Shown here piece by piece: positions 19,348 through 28,406 of a stretch of 64,000 bases of DNA. The notes under the pieces are model-generated. The model was not told the origin of the DNA. It saw only the letters and a list, made by a program, of their open reading frames with translations, and did no database searches. Location of the stretch: NCBI RefSeq assembly GCF_011603255.1, contig NZ_JAANCM010000014.1, positions 60,176-124,175 on the forward strand, read 5' to 3'. Origin of the DNA: Ferranicluibacter rubi (GTDB lineage: Bacteria > Pseudomonadota > Alphaproteobacteria > Rhizobiales > Rhizobiaceae). A program made the translations under genes and the position numbers. Every line of letters starts with the position of its first letter. The stretch's first letter is position 1.

Positions 19348-19593
19348 ATGAAGCGCGTCGCTTATTCCAAGCAGGCCGAAAGTTATCTCAAGCGCGTTCA
19401 GCCCCGACGGCGAAAGGCGATCGTCGAGAAGATCGAGGCGTATGCTAGAGGCGAAAGCGTGGATGCGAAGCCGCTGAAGGGTGGCGCCATGGTGCGGATC
19501 CGCATCGGTGGGGATCGTGCAATCGTCGATTCTTTGACCGCGCTCGTTATCGTCGTCAAGGTCGGGCCACGCGGCGACGTCTACAAGGAGTGA
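19348..19593 (+). CDS. RelE/ParE-superfamily toxin
   Basis: An 81-residue basic protein with the RelE/ParE fold pattern: N-terminal MKRVAYSKQAESYLKRV, a Lys/Arg-rich helix (RRRKAIVEKI), KPLKGGAMVRIRIGG, and the final strand VIVVKVGPRGDVYK. Such toxins cleave ribosome-bound mRNA or, in the ParE branch, block gyrase. ATG 19348 is chosen for the usual toxin N-terminus, but it lacks a clear ribosome site; an in-frame GTG at 19330 is possible. An XRE antitoxin gene starts 3 bases after it. The toxin-first order resembles HigBA and some RelBE-like pairs. Confidence 0.8.
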   Translation: MKRVAYSKQAESYLKRVQPRRRKAIVEKIEAYARGESVDAKPLKGGAMVRIRIGGDRAIVDSLTALVIVVKVGPRGDVYKE

Positions 19594-19596
19594 ACC

Positions 19597-19965
19597 ATGG
19601 GAGCTTTCGATAAAACCGTGATTGACGGAAAGGCGTTCGTGCTCGTCCCAGAAGACGAGTTCGAGGACATGATCGACACGATCGAGGCCAACCGGATCAT
19701 GGCGCGTATCAACGCGGGAGAGGAGACGTGGCCGGCCGAACTCGTTTACGAATTGTTCGAAACCGACAGTCGTATACGAACCTTCCGCAAATATCGCGGC
19801 CTCACCGTCTCCGATCTCGCCGCGTCCGCCGGGATCTCGCAGCCCTATCTCTCGGAGATCGAGGGTGGCAAGAAGACCGGGTCGGTCGATGTGCTCAAGC
19901 GCATCGCCACGGCTTTGAACGTCGATCTCGACGATCTCGTGATGGAGCGCGACGCCCATCAATAG
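19597..19965 (+). CDS. XRE-family antitoxin
   Basis: A 122-residue antitoxin. The N-terminal half ([27 protein letters not shown] in two stretches) is acidic and probably wraps the toxin. The C-terminal half is a classical helix-turn-helix ([20 protein letters not shown], then [11 protein letters not shown]) that should bind its own promoter. AAGGAG inside the end of the toxin gene precedes ATG 19597. The stop codon overlaps the convergent betB stop by 7 bases, showing how tightly the pair is fitted between betA and betB. Confidence 0.85.
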   Translation: MGAFDKTVIDGKAFVLVPEDEFEDMIDTIEANRIMARINAGEETWPAELVYELFETDSRIRTFRKYRGLTVSDLAASAGISQPYLSEIEGGKKTGSVDVLKRIATALNVDLDDLVMERDAHQ

Positions 19966-21422
19966 GGCGCCTCGACCTTGCCCATCGCGACATAGACCGT
20001 CTTCAACTCGGTATAGTGCTGGAGAGCAGCAACCGAGTTCTCGCGGCCGAAGCCGGACTGCTTCGAGCCGCCGAAGGGGATTTCAACCGGGCAGAGGTTG
20101 TAGGTGTTGATCCAGAGCGTACCGGCGTCCAGGCGATCCACCACGCGGTGGGCGCGGGTGATGTCACTCGTGAAGACGCCTGCGGAGAGGCCGAATTCGG
20201 TCGCGTTGGCGCGGGTGATGACCTCGTCCTCATCGTCGAAATCGAGCACACACATGACCGGTCCGAAGATCTCTTCGCGGGCGATCGTCATCGTGTCGGT
20301 GACATCGGCAAAGACGGTCGGCTGGATGTAGGTGCCTTCGGCCGGAACGTCGTTGGGGATGGCGCCGCCGGTGACGAGCGTCGCGCCTTCCGCCTTGCCG
20401 GCCTCGATATAGGCCAGCACCTTGTCGCGTTGCGGCCGCGAGACCATCGGCCCGAGCTGGGTCGCCTCGTCCATGGGGTCGCCGATCACGATCCTTTCCG
20501 TGCGGGCCTTGAGGCTAGAGAGAAAGCGTTCTTTGATGCTTTTCTGCACGAATACACGCGTGCCGTTGGAGCAGACCTGGCCGGTCGAGTAGAAATTGCC
20601 GAGCATCGCGCCGCCGATGGCGCTGTCGAGATCGGCATCCTCGAACACGATCAGCGGCGACTTGCCGCCAAGCTCCATCGTGACATGCTTCAGCTGGCCG
20701 GCCGCGGCGGCCGCGACCTTGCGGCCGGTCGGCACCGAGCCGGTCAGCGACACCTTGCCGACATCGGGGTGGCCGACGAGCAGGGGGCCGGTGTCGCGGT
20801 CGCCCTGAATGACGTTAAAGAGCCCCTTCGGTAGGCCGGCCTCAATAAGGATCTCGGCAATCTTCAACGCGCCGAGCGGCGTGTTCTCCGACGGCTTGAA
20901 CACCATGGCATTGCCGGAGACCAGCGCCGGTGCCGCCTTCCAGCAGGCGATCTGCTGGGGATAGTTCCAGGCACCGATGCCGACGCAGACGCCGATGGGC
21001 ACGCGCTTGGTATAAGCAAAGTCGGCCCCGAGCGGGATGTGTTCGCCGTTCAGCGCCGCTGCCGCAACACCGCCGAAGAACTCGAAGCTGTCGGCGCCGG
21101 AGGTGGGGTCGGCGACGATCGTTTCCTGGATCGGCTTGCCGGTGTCGAGCGTTTCCAGCTCCGACAGTTCGCGGTTGCGCGCCCGCATGATGTCGGCCGC
21201 CTTCTTGAGGATGCGCCCGCGCGCTGTCGGGCTCATCGCTGCCCATTCCGGCTGCGCCCGCTTTGCCGCCGCCACGGCCTGCTCGACGATGGCGGGCGTC
21301 GCGGCATGAAGCTTTGCGATCACCTCGCCGGTTGCGGGGTAGATGCTGTCGAACGGCGTGCCCGCGGTATCCTCGACATAGGCGCCATCGATGAAGTGGG
21401 AGGCTTTCGGCTGGGCTCTCAT
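19959..21422 (-). CDS. betB: BetB, betaine aldehyde dehydrogenase
   Basis: A 487-residue NAD(P)-dependent aldehyde dehydrogenase that converts betaine aldehyde to glycine betaine, an osmoprotectant and in rhizobia also a carbon and nitrogen source. The catalytic Glu is in MELGGKSPL and the catalytic Cys in [12 protein letters not shown], the latter motif being typical of BetB. Oxyanion Asn is in [10 protein letters not shown]. It lies 138 bases downstream of betC, a gap in which I see no other gene. Confidence 0.97.
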   Translation of the reverse strand: MRAQPKASHFIDGAYVEDTAGTPFDSIYPATGEVIAKLHAATPAIVEQAVAAAKRAQPEWAAMSPTARGRILKKAADIMRARNRELSELETLDTGKPIQETIVADPTSGADSFEFFGGVAAAALNGEHIPLGADFAYTKRVPIGVCVGIGAWNYPQQIACWKAAPALVSGNAMVFKPSENTPLGALKIAEILIEAGLPKGLFNVIQGDRDTGPLLVGHPDVGKVSLTGSVPTGRKVAAAAAGQLKHVTMELGGKSPLIVFEDADLDSAIGGAMLGNFYSTGQVCSNGTRVFVQKSIKERFLSSLKARTERIVIGDPMDEATQLGPMVSRPQRDKVLAYIEAGKAEGATLVTGGAIPNDVPAEGTYIQPTVFADVTDTMTIAREEIFGPVMCVLDFDDEDEVITRANATEFGLSAGVFTSDITRAHRVVDRLDAGTLWINTYNLCPVEIPFGGSKQSGFGRENSVAALQHYTELKTVYVAMGKVEAPY

Positions 21423-21560
21423 GGGGTCTTGTCCTTCCGGGCGGTTCTTATTTTAGAGGGCCATTGTCGGCCGGACTGTTCATGCTTCGGCCAAATGGTC
21501 CCTGGAGAAAGATCGACTTGTGCAGGCTGTCGTGAACGGCGGTGTCGCTCTTGCCATGCC

Positions 21561-23102
21561 TCATTCTCCTCGCGGGAATCGCTTCGACTCTTCGAGAGTA
21601 TCGAGGTTCATGTGGTTGCGCATGTAGCGTTCGGAGGCTTTCTGCAGCGGCTGGTGGTCCCAGGGGTAGTAGGCGCCGTTGCGCAGTGCCTCGTAGACCA
21701 CCCAGCGGCGGGCCTGGCTTTCGCGCACGGCGGCATCGAAGGCCGGCATGTCCCAGCGGGCCTCGCGCATCTGGCGGAAGGCCTCCAGCGTGGCGGCGAT
21801 GGCGGTGGTCGGGGGCGAGAGAGCGAGGTTGTTCAGTTCGAGGGGGTCGGCCTCCAGATCAAACAGCTGGTCGGGATCATCAGCGCAATGGACGTATTTC
21901 CACTTGCCCTCGCGGATGGCGACGAGCGGGGCGATCGATCCTTCCGCTGCATATTCCATCAGCACGGGCGAGACGCGTTCAGTGCCGTTGATGACGGGCA
22001 GCAGGCTTTCCCCGTCCGTCCAGGGCATGATCTCGTCCATCGAAATGCCGGCGAGGTCGCAGAGCGTGGGGGTGACGTCGAGGTTGGAGACGGGCGTCTC
22101 GTGCAGTCCGGGCGTGACGCCGGGGCCTGCGATCATCAGCGGCACGCGGGCGGAGCCTTCAAAAAAATTCATCTTGAACCACAGTCCGCGTTCGCCCAGC
22201 ATGTCGCCATGGTCCGAGCAGAACAGGATCAGCGTGTCGTCCAGCTGGCGCGTTCGCTCCAGCGTGTCCACGAGCCGGCCGACCTTTTCGTCGATATAGG
22301 AGATGTTGGCGAAATAGGCCTGCCGCGAGCGCCGGACGTCGGTCTCGGTGACAGTGAAGCTGGTATAGTCGCAGGCCGCGATCAGGCGTTCGGAATGAGG
22401 GTCCTGCGTCTCCAGCATGCCGACCTCGGGCAAGAGATGGGCGCAGTCTTCGTAGAGATCCCAGAACTGGCGGCGTGCCACGTAGGGGTCGTGCGGATGG
22501 GTGAAGGAGGCCGTGAGGCACCAGGGCCGGCGGCAGGCGGTGCCGATGTCGCGGGCGAGATGATAGATCTTCTGCTCCGCGAGAAAGGCGACTTCGTCGT
22601 CATATTCCATCTGGTTGGTGATCTCGGCGACGCCCGCGCCGGTGACCGAGCCGAGATTGTGGTACCACCAGTCGATCCGCTCACCGGGCTTGCGGTAGTC
22701 CGGCGTCCAGCCGAAATCCGCGGGGTAGATATCCGTCGTCAGCCGTTCCTCGAAGCCGTGCAACTGGTCGGGGCCGACGAAATGCATCTTGCCGGAGAGC
22801 GCTGTGTAGTAGCCGGCGCGGCGCAGGTGATGGGCGAAGGTGGGGATGGAGGAGACGTATTCCGCCGCGTTGTCGTAGACGCCGGTGCGGCTCGGCAGTT
22901 GGCCGGCCATGAAGGAGGCGCGGGCCGGCGCGCAGAGCGGCGATGATGTGTAGTTGTTGGCAAAGCGGGCCGAGCGGGCGGCGAGAGCCTTTAGATGCGG
23001 CGCGTGCAGCCATTCTGCCGGGCCATCCGGAAAGAGTTTCCCGTTGAGCTGGTCGACCATGATGATCAGGATGTTCGGCTTGTTGCTCTCGGCGGGGCTC
23101 AC
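21561..23102 (-). CDS. betC: BetC, choline sulfatase
   Basis: A 513-residue sulfatase that hydrolyses choline-O-sulfate to choline and sulfate in the cytoplasm. The formylglycine motif CAPAR (in [12 protein letters not shown]) marks a type I sulfatase; the metal ligands start in [10 protein letters not shown], and [11 protein letters not shown] holds further ligands. The C-terminal [19 protein letters not shown] resembles choline-sulfatase tails. The start is GTG 23102, overlapping the betI stop by 4 bases (GTGA). Its product sulfate can feed the neighbouring cys operon and its choline feeds BetA/BetB. Confidence 0.95.
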   Translation of the reverse strand: MSPAESNKPNILIIMVDQLNGKLFPDGPAEWLHAPHLKALAARSARFANNYTSSPLCAPARASFMAGQLPSRTGVYDNAAEYVSSIPTFAHHLRRAGYYTALSGKMHFVGPDQLHGFEERLTTDIYPADFGWTPDYRKPGERIDWWYHNLGSVTGAGVAEITNQMEYDDEVAFLAEQKIYHLARDIGTACRRPWCLTASFTHPHDPYVARRQFWDLYEDCAHLLPEVGMLETQDPHSERLIAACDYTSFTVTETDVRRSRQAYFANISYIDEKVGRLVDTLERTRQLDDTLILFCSDHGDMLGERGLWFKMNFFEGSARVPLMIAGPGVTPGLHETPVSNLDVTPTLCDLAGISMDEIMPWTDGESLLPVINGTERVSPVLMEYAAEGSIAPLVAIREGKWKYVHCADDPDQLFDLEADPLELNNLALSPPTTAIAATLEAFRQMREARWDMPAFDAAVRESQARRWVVYEALRNGAYYPWDHQPLQKASERYMRNHMNLDTLEESKRFPRGE

Positions 23103-23710
23103 GTAACGGGTCCTTTTTCTGTGCGGTTTTCGAGGCGTGCGAGCGCGGCATCGACCGCGTCTTCCGCCAGCGCGATCGACCGCTCGGTCGTCAGCGGTGC
23201 GGCGCCCAGCGCGCGGCGGATGTAGAGCCCGTCGATCAACGCGGCCGTCGCCTCGGCGATGCGGGATGCCTCGGCTTTGGGGCAGAGCAGCGACAGGCTT
23301 GCGGACAGGTTGGAGTGCAGGCGGCGGGCGTAGAGCACCAGCAGCCGGCGGACGGCTTCGGAACGCTGTGCCTCGGTGTAGAAGGCGAGCCAGGCGGCGA
23401 CCGTTTCCGGTGCGAATTGTCCGGCGTGGAAACTGACGCGGATGATGGCCGAGACGCGGGCACGGGGGTCGTCGGCCTCAGCCAGTGCAGATACGGTATC
23501 ACGCCGGAGATCGCGCAGCAGCGAGCGCATGGTCTCCGTTAGCAGCTGGTCCTTGCTGCCGAAGTAATGATGGGCGAGTGCGGGGGAGACGCCGGCGCGG
23601 CGGGCGATGTCCGACATGGTTACGGCGAGCGTGCCTTGGTCTCCGATGGCGCTGATGGCGGCATCGACCAAAGCCTTTCGGCGCACCGGCTCCATTCCGA
23701 CTTTCGGCAT
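23099..23710 (-). CDS. betI: BetI, TetR-family repressor of the bet genes
   Basis: A 203-residue TetR-family repressor that releases DNA on binding choline. The start [18 protein letters not shown] mirrors the start of known BetI proteins, and GGGAG lies 7 bases upstream; a longer in-frame start at 23758 would read through the operator. The helix-turn-helix is [20 protein letters not shown]. It is the first gene of betI-betC-betB, with a near-perfect operator directly upstream, so it should regulate itself and the operon. Confidence 0.95.
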   Translation of the reverse strand: MPKVGMEPVRRKALVDAAISAIGDQGTLAVTMSDIARRAGVSPALAHHYFGSKDQLLTETMRSLLRDLRRDTVSALAEADDPRARVSAIIRVSFHAGQFAPETVAAWLAFYTEAQRSEAVRRLLVLYARRLHSNLSASLSLLCPKAEASRIAEATAALIDGLYIRRALGAAPLTTERSIALAEDAVDAALARLENRTEKGPVT

Positions 23711-23733
23711 CCGCATCTCCCGTTGTCGGAGAA

Positions 23734-23762
23734 AGCTTAATTTTGATTGAGCCATCAATCAA
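23734..23762 (-). promoter_or_regulatory. BetI operator and bet promoter
   Basis: A perfect 20-base palindrome TTGATTGAGCCATCAATCAA (23743-23762) overlaps a minus-strand promoter: -35 TTGATT (23762-23757), 17-base spacer, -10 TAAGCT (23739-23734). The palindrome covers the -35 and most of the spacer, the expected position for repression. The arms resemble BetI-type operators of proteobacteria. Confidence 0.8.
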
Positions 23763-23794
23763 GAAAAAAGAGGATGCCTTGCCCCGGCTTGACC

Positions 23795-24805
23795 TCAGGT
23801 GCGGGCGAAGGCCTCGGTCACCCTGACATCGCCGACATGCATACCATTCCAGTTGTACATCGACGTCGTCGCATCGGCCAAAAGCGCCGCTTCGATCTCG
23901 GGCTCATCGCGGAAGAAGCGGCCGAGCGTTGCGGCGATCATGGCTTCGGCGGCGCGGGTGGTGCCGTCTTCGCATTTCAGCGCGATGGCGATGCCCTGTT
24001 CTGGGATGGCTGCGCAGAAGACGCCTTCCGCACCGGTCTTTGCGAAGATGCGGCCAGGGGCTATCTGCATCAGACGGGTACAGGCGCGTTTCGTTCCCGC
24101 GACGTAGAAGGGCTCGGCCATGCAGGCATCGATCAGGCGGCGTGCGGCCTTGGCGCGCTCGAGCCCAAGGCCCGTTCCGGTCGCCATCTTGGCAAAGCCG
24201 TGGGCGAGACCCTTGAGGGGAACGGCATAGGTCGGGATGGCGCAGCCGTCGATGCCGCAATTGTCGTGGCCGAGGGCGGCGCCCGTCAGGCTTTCCATCG
24301 CATCGCGGATCTCACGCTGGATGAAGTGGTCGTAGCCGATATAGCCTTGGGGATCGACGCCGGCGTGGCAGGCGGCGCAGATAAAGCCGGAATGCTTGCC
24401 GGAGCAATTGTTGTGCAGCGCATTCGGCTTGTCCATCGCCCGCACCTGATCGATCAGCACCGGCTGGCTGAAGGACCAGTGCGCGCCGCATTCGAGCGTC
24501 GAGACGTCGCGTCCGGCCCGCGCCAGCATCTCGGCAGCCAAGGCGGCATGTTCCGGCTCGCCATTGTGGGAGGAGCAGGCGAGCGCCAGCATCCGCTGGT
24601 CGAGCCCGTAAGCGTCGGCGGCGCCCGTCTCGATGAGCGGCAGGGCCTGCATCGCCTTGCAGGCGGAACGCGGGAAGATGGCGGCATCGACGTCGCCGAG
24701 GGAGAAGACGGTGCGGCCGTCGCCATCGACCGCGATCACCATGCCGCGATGGCGGCTTTCCACCAGAGCGCCGCGCGTCACCTCAACCAGTACCGGATTC
24801 GTCAT
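23795..24805 (-). CDS. Class 3 L-asparaginase (Rhizobium etli AnsA/ReAV type)
   Basis: A 336-residue asparaginase of the Rhizobium etli type, which hydrolyses L-asparagine to aspartate and ammonia and is unrelated to the bacterial type I/II enzymes. The catalytic Ser-Lys pairs and zinc site of that class are visible: Ser47 and Lys50 in PRSACKAM, Ser79 in CSSHNGEPEH, Cys134 and Lys137 in NNCSGKHSGF, and Cys188 in HDNCGIDGCAIP. Each is one position before the numbering I recall for the R. etli enzyme. It begins divergently from the DUF3750 gene and ends 32 bases from the bet operator. No transporter gene accompanies it. Confidence 0.9.
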   Translation of the reverse strand: MTNPVLVEVTRGALVESRHRGMVIAVDGDGRTVFSLGDVDAAIFPRSACKAMQALPLIETGAADAYGLDQRMLALACSSHNGEPEHAALAAEMLARAGRDVSTLECGAHWSFSQPVLIDQVRAMDKPNALHNNCSGKHSGFICAACHAGVDPQGYIGYDHFIQREIRDAMESLTGAALGHDNCGIDGCAIPTYAVPLKGLAHGFAKMATGTGLGLERAKAARRLIDACMAEPFYVAGTKRACTRLMQIAPGRIFAKTGAEGVFCAAIPEQGIAIALKCEDGTTRAAEAMIAATLGRFFRDEPEIEAALLADATTSMYNWNGMHVGDVRVTEAFART

Positions 24806-24943
24806 GTCACAAGCCTCTCGTCATCACATTTCGGTGCGGATCTTGCCATCCGTTCCCGGCACGACGATCTCTCTCACGAGACGCCGCCGCTTTCCATTCC
24901 CTGCCATAACCGATCGCGCTTCCCCGTCAAACCCGGACATTGC

Positions 24944-25681
24944 ATGAATCTGATCCGTATTCTCCTGCTCGCCATCCTCGTCGTCTATCTCCTGCCGGCG
25001 CTCGCATCAGCCGGGCTCTGGTATGTCCGGGAGCGGCCGGAAAGCTGGCGCAATGCCGACTGGTCCTCGTCCGGCGTCCTGCCGAAAGCGACCGCGGATG
25101 CGGACGCAGCGATCTATGTGCTTTCCGCGGCCACGGGCGGCCTGAAAGGGTCGGTCGCCAGTCATGCCTGGATCGTGACGAAGGGGGCGGGGGACCGCGT
25201 CTACAACCGCTATGACAAGGTCGGCTGGGGCACGCCCATCCGGCGCAACATGCGCGAGGCCGATGGCGCCTGGTATTCCAACCGGCCGAACGTGGTCGTC
25301 GCCATCACGGGCGCGGAGGCTGCACGGCTCATCCCGCAGGTCGAGGCGGCGATCCAGTCTTACCCCTATGCCACGCCCGGCGCCTACCGCATCTGGCCGG
25401 GGCCGAACTCCAACACCTTCGTTGCGCATGTGCTGCGCACCGTGCCCGATCTGGGTGCTGTGCTGCCGCCGGATGCCGTCGGGCGCGACTATCTGCCGGA
25501 GGGCAAGCTCTTCTCGATCGATGCCGATGGCCGCGATATCCACGCCACGCTCTACGGCCTCGTGGGGATCTCGGCCGGCGTGCGCAGCGGGTTCGAGCTG
25601 CACTTCATGGGCCTCGTCGCCGGCGTGGATGTCGCGCGGCCCGCGCTCAAGATTCCCGCTTTTGGGCGGCTGGGGATGTAA
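24944..25681 (+). CDS. DUF3750 family membrane-anchored protein
   Basis: A 245-residue protein with one N-terminal hydrophobic segment (MNLIRILLLAILVVYLLPAL) and a globular part with SHAWIVTKG, YNRYDKVGWGTP, YRIWPGPNSNTFVAHVL and HATLYGLVGI. This matches my memory of DUF3750, a family of unknown function common in alphaproteobacteria. The NTF..H and AW segments hint at a papain-like or transacylase fold, but I cannot show a catalytic triad. It is divergent from the asparaginase gene, and nothing downstream on the same strand continues an operon. Confidence 0.8.
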   Translation: MNLIRILLLAILVVYLLPALASAGLWYVRERPESWRNADWSSSGVLPKATADADAAIYVLSAATGGLKGSVASHAWIVTKGAGDRVYNRYDKVGWGTPIRRNMREADGAWYSNRPNVVVAITGAEAARLIPQVEAAIQSYPYATPGAYRIWPGPNSNTFVAHVLRTVPDLGAVLPPDAVGRDYLPEGKLFSIDADGRDIHATLYGLVGISAGVRSGFELHFMGLVAGVDVARPALKIPAFGRLGM

Positions 25682-25775
25682 GGAGGCCAGCCTGCATACA
25701 GTCAGTGCTTCCTTACACTGAGGTCGTCATGCTGGAGTATAGAGCACGCATTCCCTGCACCAAATCCTAGAAACG

Positions 25776-25802
25776 GAAAAAGGGCCGCGTTAGCGACCCT
25801 TT
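25776..25802 (-). terminator. Rho-independent terminator of the small transcript
   Basis: Read on the minus strand, AAAGGGTCGC, a 4-base loop TAAC and GCGGCCCTTT form a 10-bp stem with one G-U pair, followed by a run of T in CCCTTTTTCC. The T-run is better in the minus than in the plus orientation, so it mainly serves the minus-strand small unit. Confidence 0.7.
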
Positions 25803-25864
25803 CCACGAAATACGGCCCGTAAACGGCCCGGACTGGCTGCTGGCTCAGTCCGTAGAAGGAAGGC

Positions 25865-25939
25865 TCAGAGCGAGGGCTGCCTCATTTCTGCAACCATGCT
25901 TCCCGTGTCCGTTACGAGTACCGAAATCTCATTAGACAT
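25865..25939 (-). CDS. Possible 24-residue small protein
   Basis: A short minus-strand reading frame of 24 codons beginning MSNEISVLVTDTG and ending RQPSL. Its support is context, not homology: an unusually strong ribosome site (AAGGAAGGTGG, 4-7 bases before ATG 25939), a promoter-like pair with a 17-base spacer about 40-65 bases upstream, and a terminator about 60 bases downstream. The product is soluble and slightly acidic, with no signal peptide or Trp/His run of a classical attenuator. The alternative is a small regulatory RNA in which the ORF is incidental. I do not recognise it. Confidence 0.4.
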   Translation of the reverse strand: MSNEISVLVTDTGSMVAEMRQPSL

Positions 25940-25976
25940 TGGACCACCTTCCTTTCATTACGTTGAACATGAGGAA

Positions 25977-26005
25977 AAGATAGGCGATTTTCGAAGAAGC
26001 GCAAG
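25977..26005 (-). promoter_or_regulatory. Candidate promoter of the small transcript
   Basis: Minus-strand CTTGCG (26005-26000) and TATCTT (25982-25977) are separated by 17 bases, close to the alphaproteobacterial housekeeping pattern. Transcription would start near 25970 and run through the 24-codon frame to the terminator, giving an RNA of about 190 bases. Confidence 0.45.
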
Positions 26006-26085
26006 TCCTTCCTTCACAAAACTTCTGTCTGCGCGATTACGAAGAATGACGGTTCATTGTCACGTCGTGAGGTGACGATTTTACG

Positions 26086-27084
26086 TCAGAGGGTGAGCAC
26101 GATCTTTCCGATGTGGCCGCTCTCCTCCATCAGGCGGTGCGCCTCGGCGACGTTGGCAAAGGGCAGGACGGCGCTCATGACCGGGGCCACGGTGCCCTCG
26201 TCGAGCAGGGGCCAGACATTGTCCTCCAGATCGTCGCGGATCGCTTCCTTTTCCACTGCCGTGCGCGGGCGAAGCGCCGAGCCCATGACGCGCAAGCGCT
26301 TGGAGAGGATCGGCGCGATGTTCGCCTTTTCTACCTTGGCACCGCCGAGGAAGGCGATGATGGAAAGCCGGCCGTCGGTGGCCAGGCATCCGAGGTTGCG
26401 CTCGAAATAGGAGGCGCCGATCATGTCGAGAATGACATCGACGCCGCGGCCGCCGGTTTCCGACAGAATGACCTCCTTGAAGTCCTCCTGCTTGTAATCG
26501 ATGGCCCTAACGGCACCGAGCGACAGGCAGGCCTCGCATTTCGGCCCGCTGCCGGCGGTGACGAACACCTGCGCCCCGAAGGCGCCGGCGAGCTGGATCG
26601 CCGTCGTGCCGATGCCGCTCGAGCCGCCATGGATGAGGATGGATTCGCCCTCCACCAGATCCGCCATCTGAAACACGTTCGCCCAGACGGTGAAGAATGT
26701 TTCCGGCAGGGCGGCGGCGCGGGCGGCGTCGTAGCCGGTCGGCCAGCGCAGCGCCTGCGTCGCGGGCACGCTGCAATATTCGGCATAGCCGCCGCCATTG
26801 GCGAGCGCCGTCACGCGGTCTCCGACGGCAAAACCCTCGGCACCGTCACCGATGGCAACGACTTCGCCCGCGACTTCCAGTCCCAGGATCGGGCTTGCGC
26901 CGGGAGGGGCGGGATAGAGCCCCTTGCGCTGCATGACATCCGGCCGGTTGATGCCGGCGGCCTCGACGCGCACGAGCAGGTGGCCGGCTTCGAGCTCGGG
27001 CAGCGGGCCTTTGGCGAGCACCATGGCCTCCGGTCCGCCGGGCGAGGGCAGGTCGATGAACGTCATTTCCGTCGGCAGCGGCAT
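26086..27084 (-). CDS. NAD(P)H:quinone oxidoreductase, PIG3/QOR type
   Basis: A 332-residue zinc-free medium-chain reductase of the quinone oxidoreductase/PIG3 (TP53I3) group. The GroES-like N-terminal domain has [19 protein letters not shown], and the Rossmann domain has [14 protein letters not shown], the NADPH-binding motif. The PIG3 hallmark [18 protein letters not shown] is present. Likely role: one- or two-electron reduction of quinones or other carbonyls in the cytoplasm. It is upstream of the small-ORF unit and downstream of the EamA gene on the same strand, with 66 bases between them. Confidence 0.92.
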   Translation of the reverse strand: MPLPTEMTFIDLPSPGGPEAMVLAKGPLPELEAGHLLVRVEAAGINRPDVMQRKGLYPAPPGASPILGLEVAGEVVAIGDGAEGFAVGDRVTALANGGGYAEYCSVPATQALRWPTGYDAARAAALPETFFTVWANVFQMADLVEGESILIHGGSSGIGTTAIQLAGAFGAQVFVTAGSGPKCEACLSLGAVRAIDYKQEDFKEVILSETGGRGVDVILDMIGASYFERNLGCLATDGRLSIIAFLGGAKVEKANIAPILSKRLRVMGSALRPRTAVEKEAIRDDLEDNVWPLLDEGTVAPVMSAVLPFANVAEAHRLMEESGHIGKIVLTL

Positions 27085-27150
27085 GGGAACTCCTGTGCTT
27101 GGTTGATACCAGAGCTAGTGCATCTCGCGGCAGGGTCAAAGGTTAGGCAC

Positions 27151-27582
27151 TTACAGCACCAGAAGGACGCCGCCGACGGCGATGAGGCCGATGCCGAGCG
27201 TGTGCAGCGCCGACAGCTTTTCGCCGAGAAACAGGACGGCGAAGAGGGCGACGAGAACGACGCTCATCTTGTCGACCGGCGCCACGCGCGCGGCGTCCCC
27301 GATCTTCAGCGCCCGGAAATAGCAGAGCCAGGATGCGCCGGTCGCAAGCCCGGACAGGACGAGGAACAGCCAGCTTTTCGGCGAGACGGTGACTGGCGAC
27401 TGCCAGTGTCCCGTCACCGCCAGCAGGAGCCCCAGCGCCGCGAGGATAACCACGGTGCGCACGAAGGTCGCGAAGTCCGAATTGACGTTCTCGATGCCGA
27501 TCTTGGCGAAGATGGCCGTCAGCGCCGCAAAGACGGCCGAGAGCATGGCCCAGGCCTGCCAGGAGAGGAAGAGGGATCGCAT
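27151..27582 (-). CDS. Half-size EamA/DMT-family membrane protein
   Basis: A 143-residue inner-membrane protein with five hydrophobic helices, equal to one EamA repeat. Full-length drug/metabolite transporters carry two repeats (about 300 residues), so this one should act as a dimer or with a partner. Segments typical of the family are WLCYFRALKIGDAARVAPVDKMS read across helices 3-4 and VLFLGEKLS before the last helix. No fragment of a second repeat is seen next to it, so it is not a broken full-length gene. Substrate unknown. Confidence 0.85.
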   Translation of the reverse strand: MRSLFLSWQAWAMLSAVFAALTAIFAKIGIENVNSDFATFVRTVVILAALGLLLAVTGHWQSPVTVSPKSWLFLVLSGLATGASWLCYFRALKIGDAARVAPVDKMSVVLVALFAVLFLGEKLSALHTLGIGLIAVGGVLLVL

Positions 27583-27627
27583 CGATGGGACCTTTCCGAC
27601 GCCGTTTGATCGTAGCTCGCGCGAGGC

Positions 27628-28380
27628 TCAGGCTTGAAGGATCTCCAGCCCGGCTTCGCGATAGAGCGAGAGTGTCGTGTCCTCGATATCGGCGGAAACC
27701 ACAAGGCCGGTCAGGTCGGCAAGCGGCAGGATGCGGTGCGGCGACGCCGCGCCGAGCTTGTCGCCTGCCGCAAGGATGAAGGTTTCCGCAGACTGGCGGG
27801 CAATGGCGCGCTTGATCGCGGCCTCCTCGAAATCGCCCGTGGTGGCGCCATGCGTCGGATGAAGGGCGGTTGCGCCGAGGAAGAACAGGTCGAAACGCAT
27901 CGTCTCGATGGCGGCAAGCGCTGCCGATCCGGTGGCGACCATCGAGTGCTTGTAGAGCCGCCCGCCGATCAGGATCACCTCGGCATCGTGGCCGGCCAGT
28001 GCTGCGGCGATCGTCGGGCTGTGCGTGGCGATGGTGATCCGCAGATCGCGGGGCAGGGCCCGGGCCAGCGTCTCGTTCGTGCTGCCGCCGTCGAGGAAGA
28101 CGAACTGGCCCGCGGCGATCCGCTCGACCGCCCGCAGCGCGAGTGCCTGCTTCGTCGCCTTGGCGATCTGCGTTCGCGCGCCGAGATCGGGCAAGGGCGG
28201 GGCCACCGGCAGGGCGCCGCCATGGACGCGCTGCAGCTTGCCTGCGCCCGCTAGCTCCCGCAAATCGCGGCGGATCGTGTCCTCCGACAGGCCGAGTTCA
28301 CCGGCAAGAGCGGTCGCGACAATCTGCCCGTCGCGGCGCAGGCGATCGAGGATGAGGGCGTGCCGCTGACTGGTGAGCAT
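27628..28380 (-). CDS. DeoR/GlpR-family transcriptional regulator
   Basis: A 250-residue DeoR-family regulator: helix-turn-helix at residues 5-55 (LIVATALAGELGLSEDTIRRDLREL type, with the family signature ending RVHGGALP), then a sugar-phosphate-sensing domain with FLDGGSTNETLARALP and IGGRLYKHSMVATG. The start ATG 28380 has AAGGAGAT upstream, better than the extended start at 28425. It is divergent from the DUF4406-like gene across 73 bases containing CAAGAA repeats, so that neighbour and the regulator itself are the likely targets. The effector is unknown, probably a phosphorylated sugar. Confidence 0.9.
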   Translation of the reverse strand: MLTSQRHALILDRLRRDGQIVATALAGELGLSEDTIRRDLRELAGAGKLQRVHGGALPVAPPLPDLGARTQIAKATKQALALRAVERIAAGQFVFLDGGSTNETLARALPRDLRITIATHSPTIAAALAGHDAEVILIGGRLYKHSMVATGSAALAAIETMRFDLFFLGATALHPTHGATTGDFEEAAIKRAIARQSAETFILAAGDKLGAASPHRILPLADLTGLVVSADIEDTTLSLYREAGLEILQA

Positions 28381-28406
28381 CGAAATCTCCTTCTTGACTC
28401 TTCTGG

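Larger units (their letters stand above)
25682..26085. other. 404-base intergenic stretch without a conventional gene
   Basis: The gap between the DUF3750 gene and the convergent quinone oxidoreductase gene holds a minus-strand unit: a promoter-like pair near 25977-26005, a strong ribosome site, a 24-codon ORF (25865-25939) and a terminator (25776-25802). It also has a GGACTG/CAGTCC stem (25830-25835, 25846-25851) and two direct ACGGCCCG repeats (25812-25819, 25823-25830). Nothing else is recognisable. Confidence 0.7.

Noticed and set aside
21039..22946. 635-codon plus-strand frame opposite betB and betC
   Set aside because: Antisense to betC and betB, which have complete motifs; high-GC DNA often leaves such frames open.
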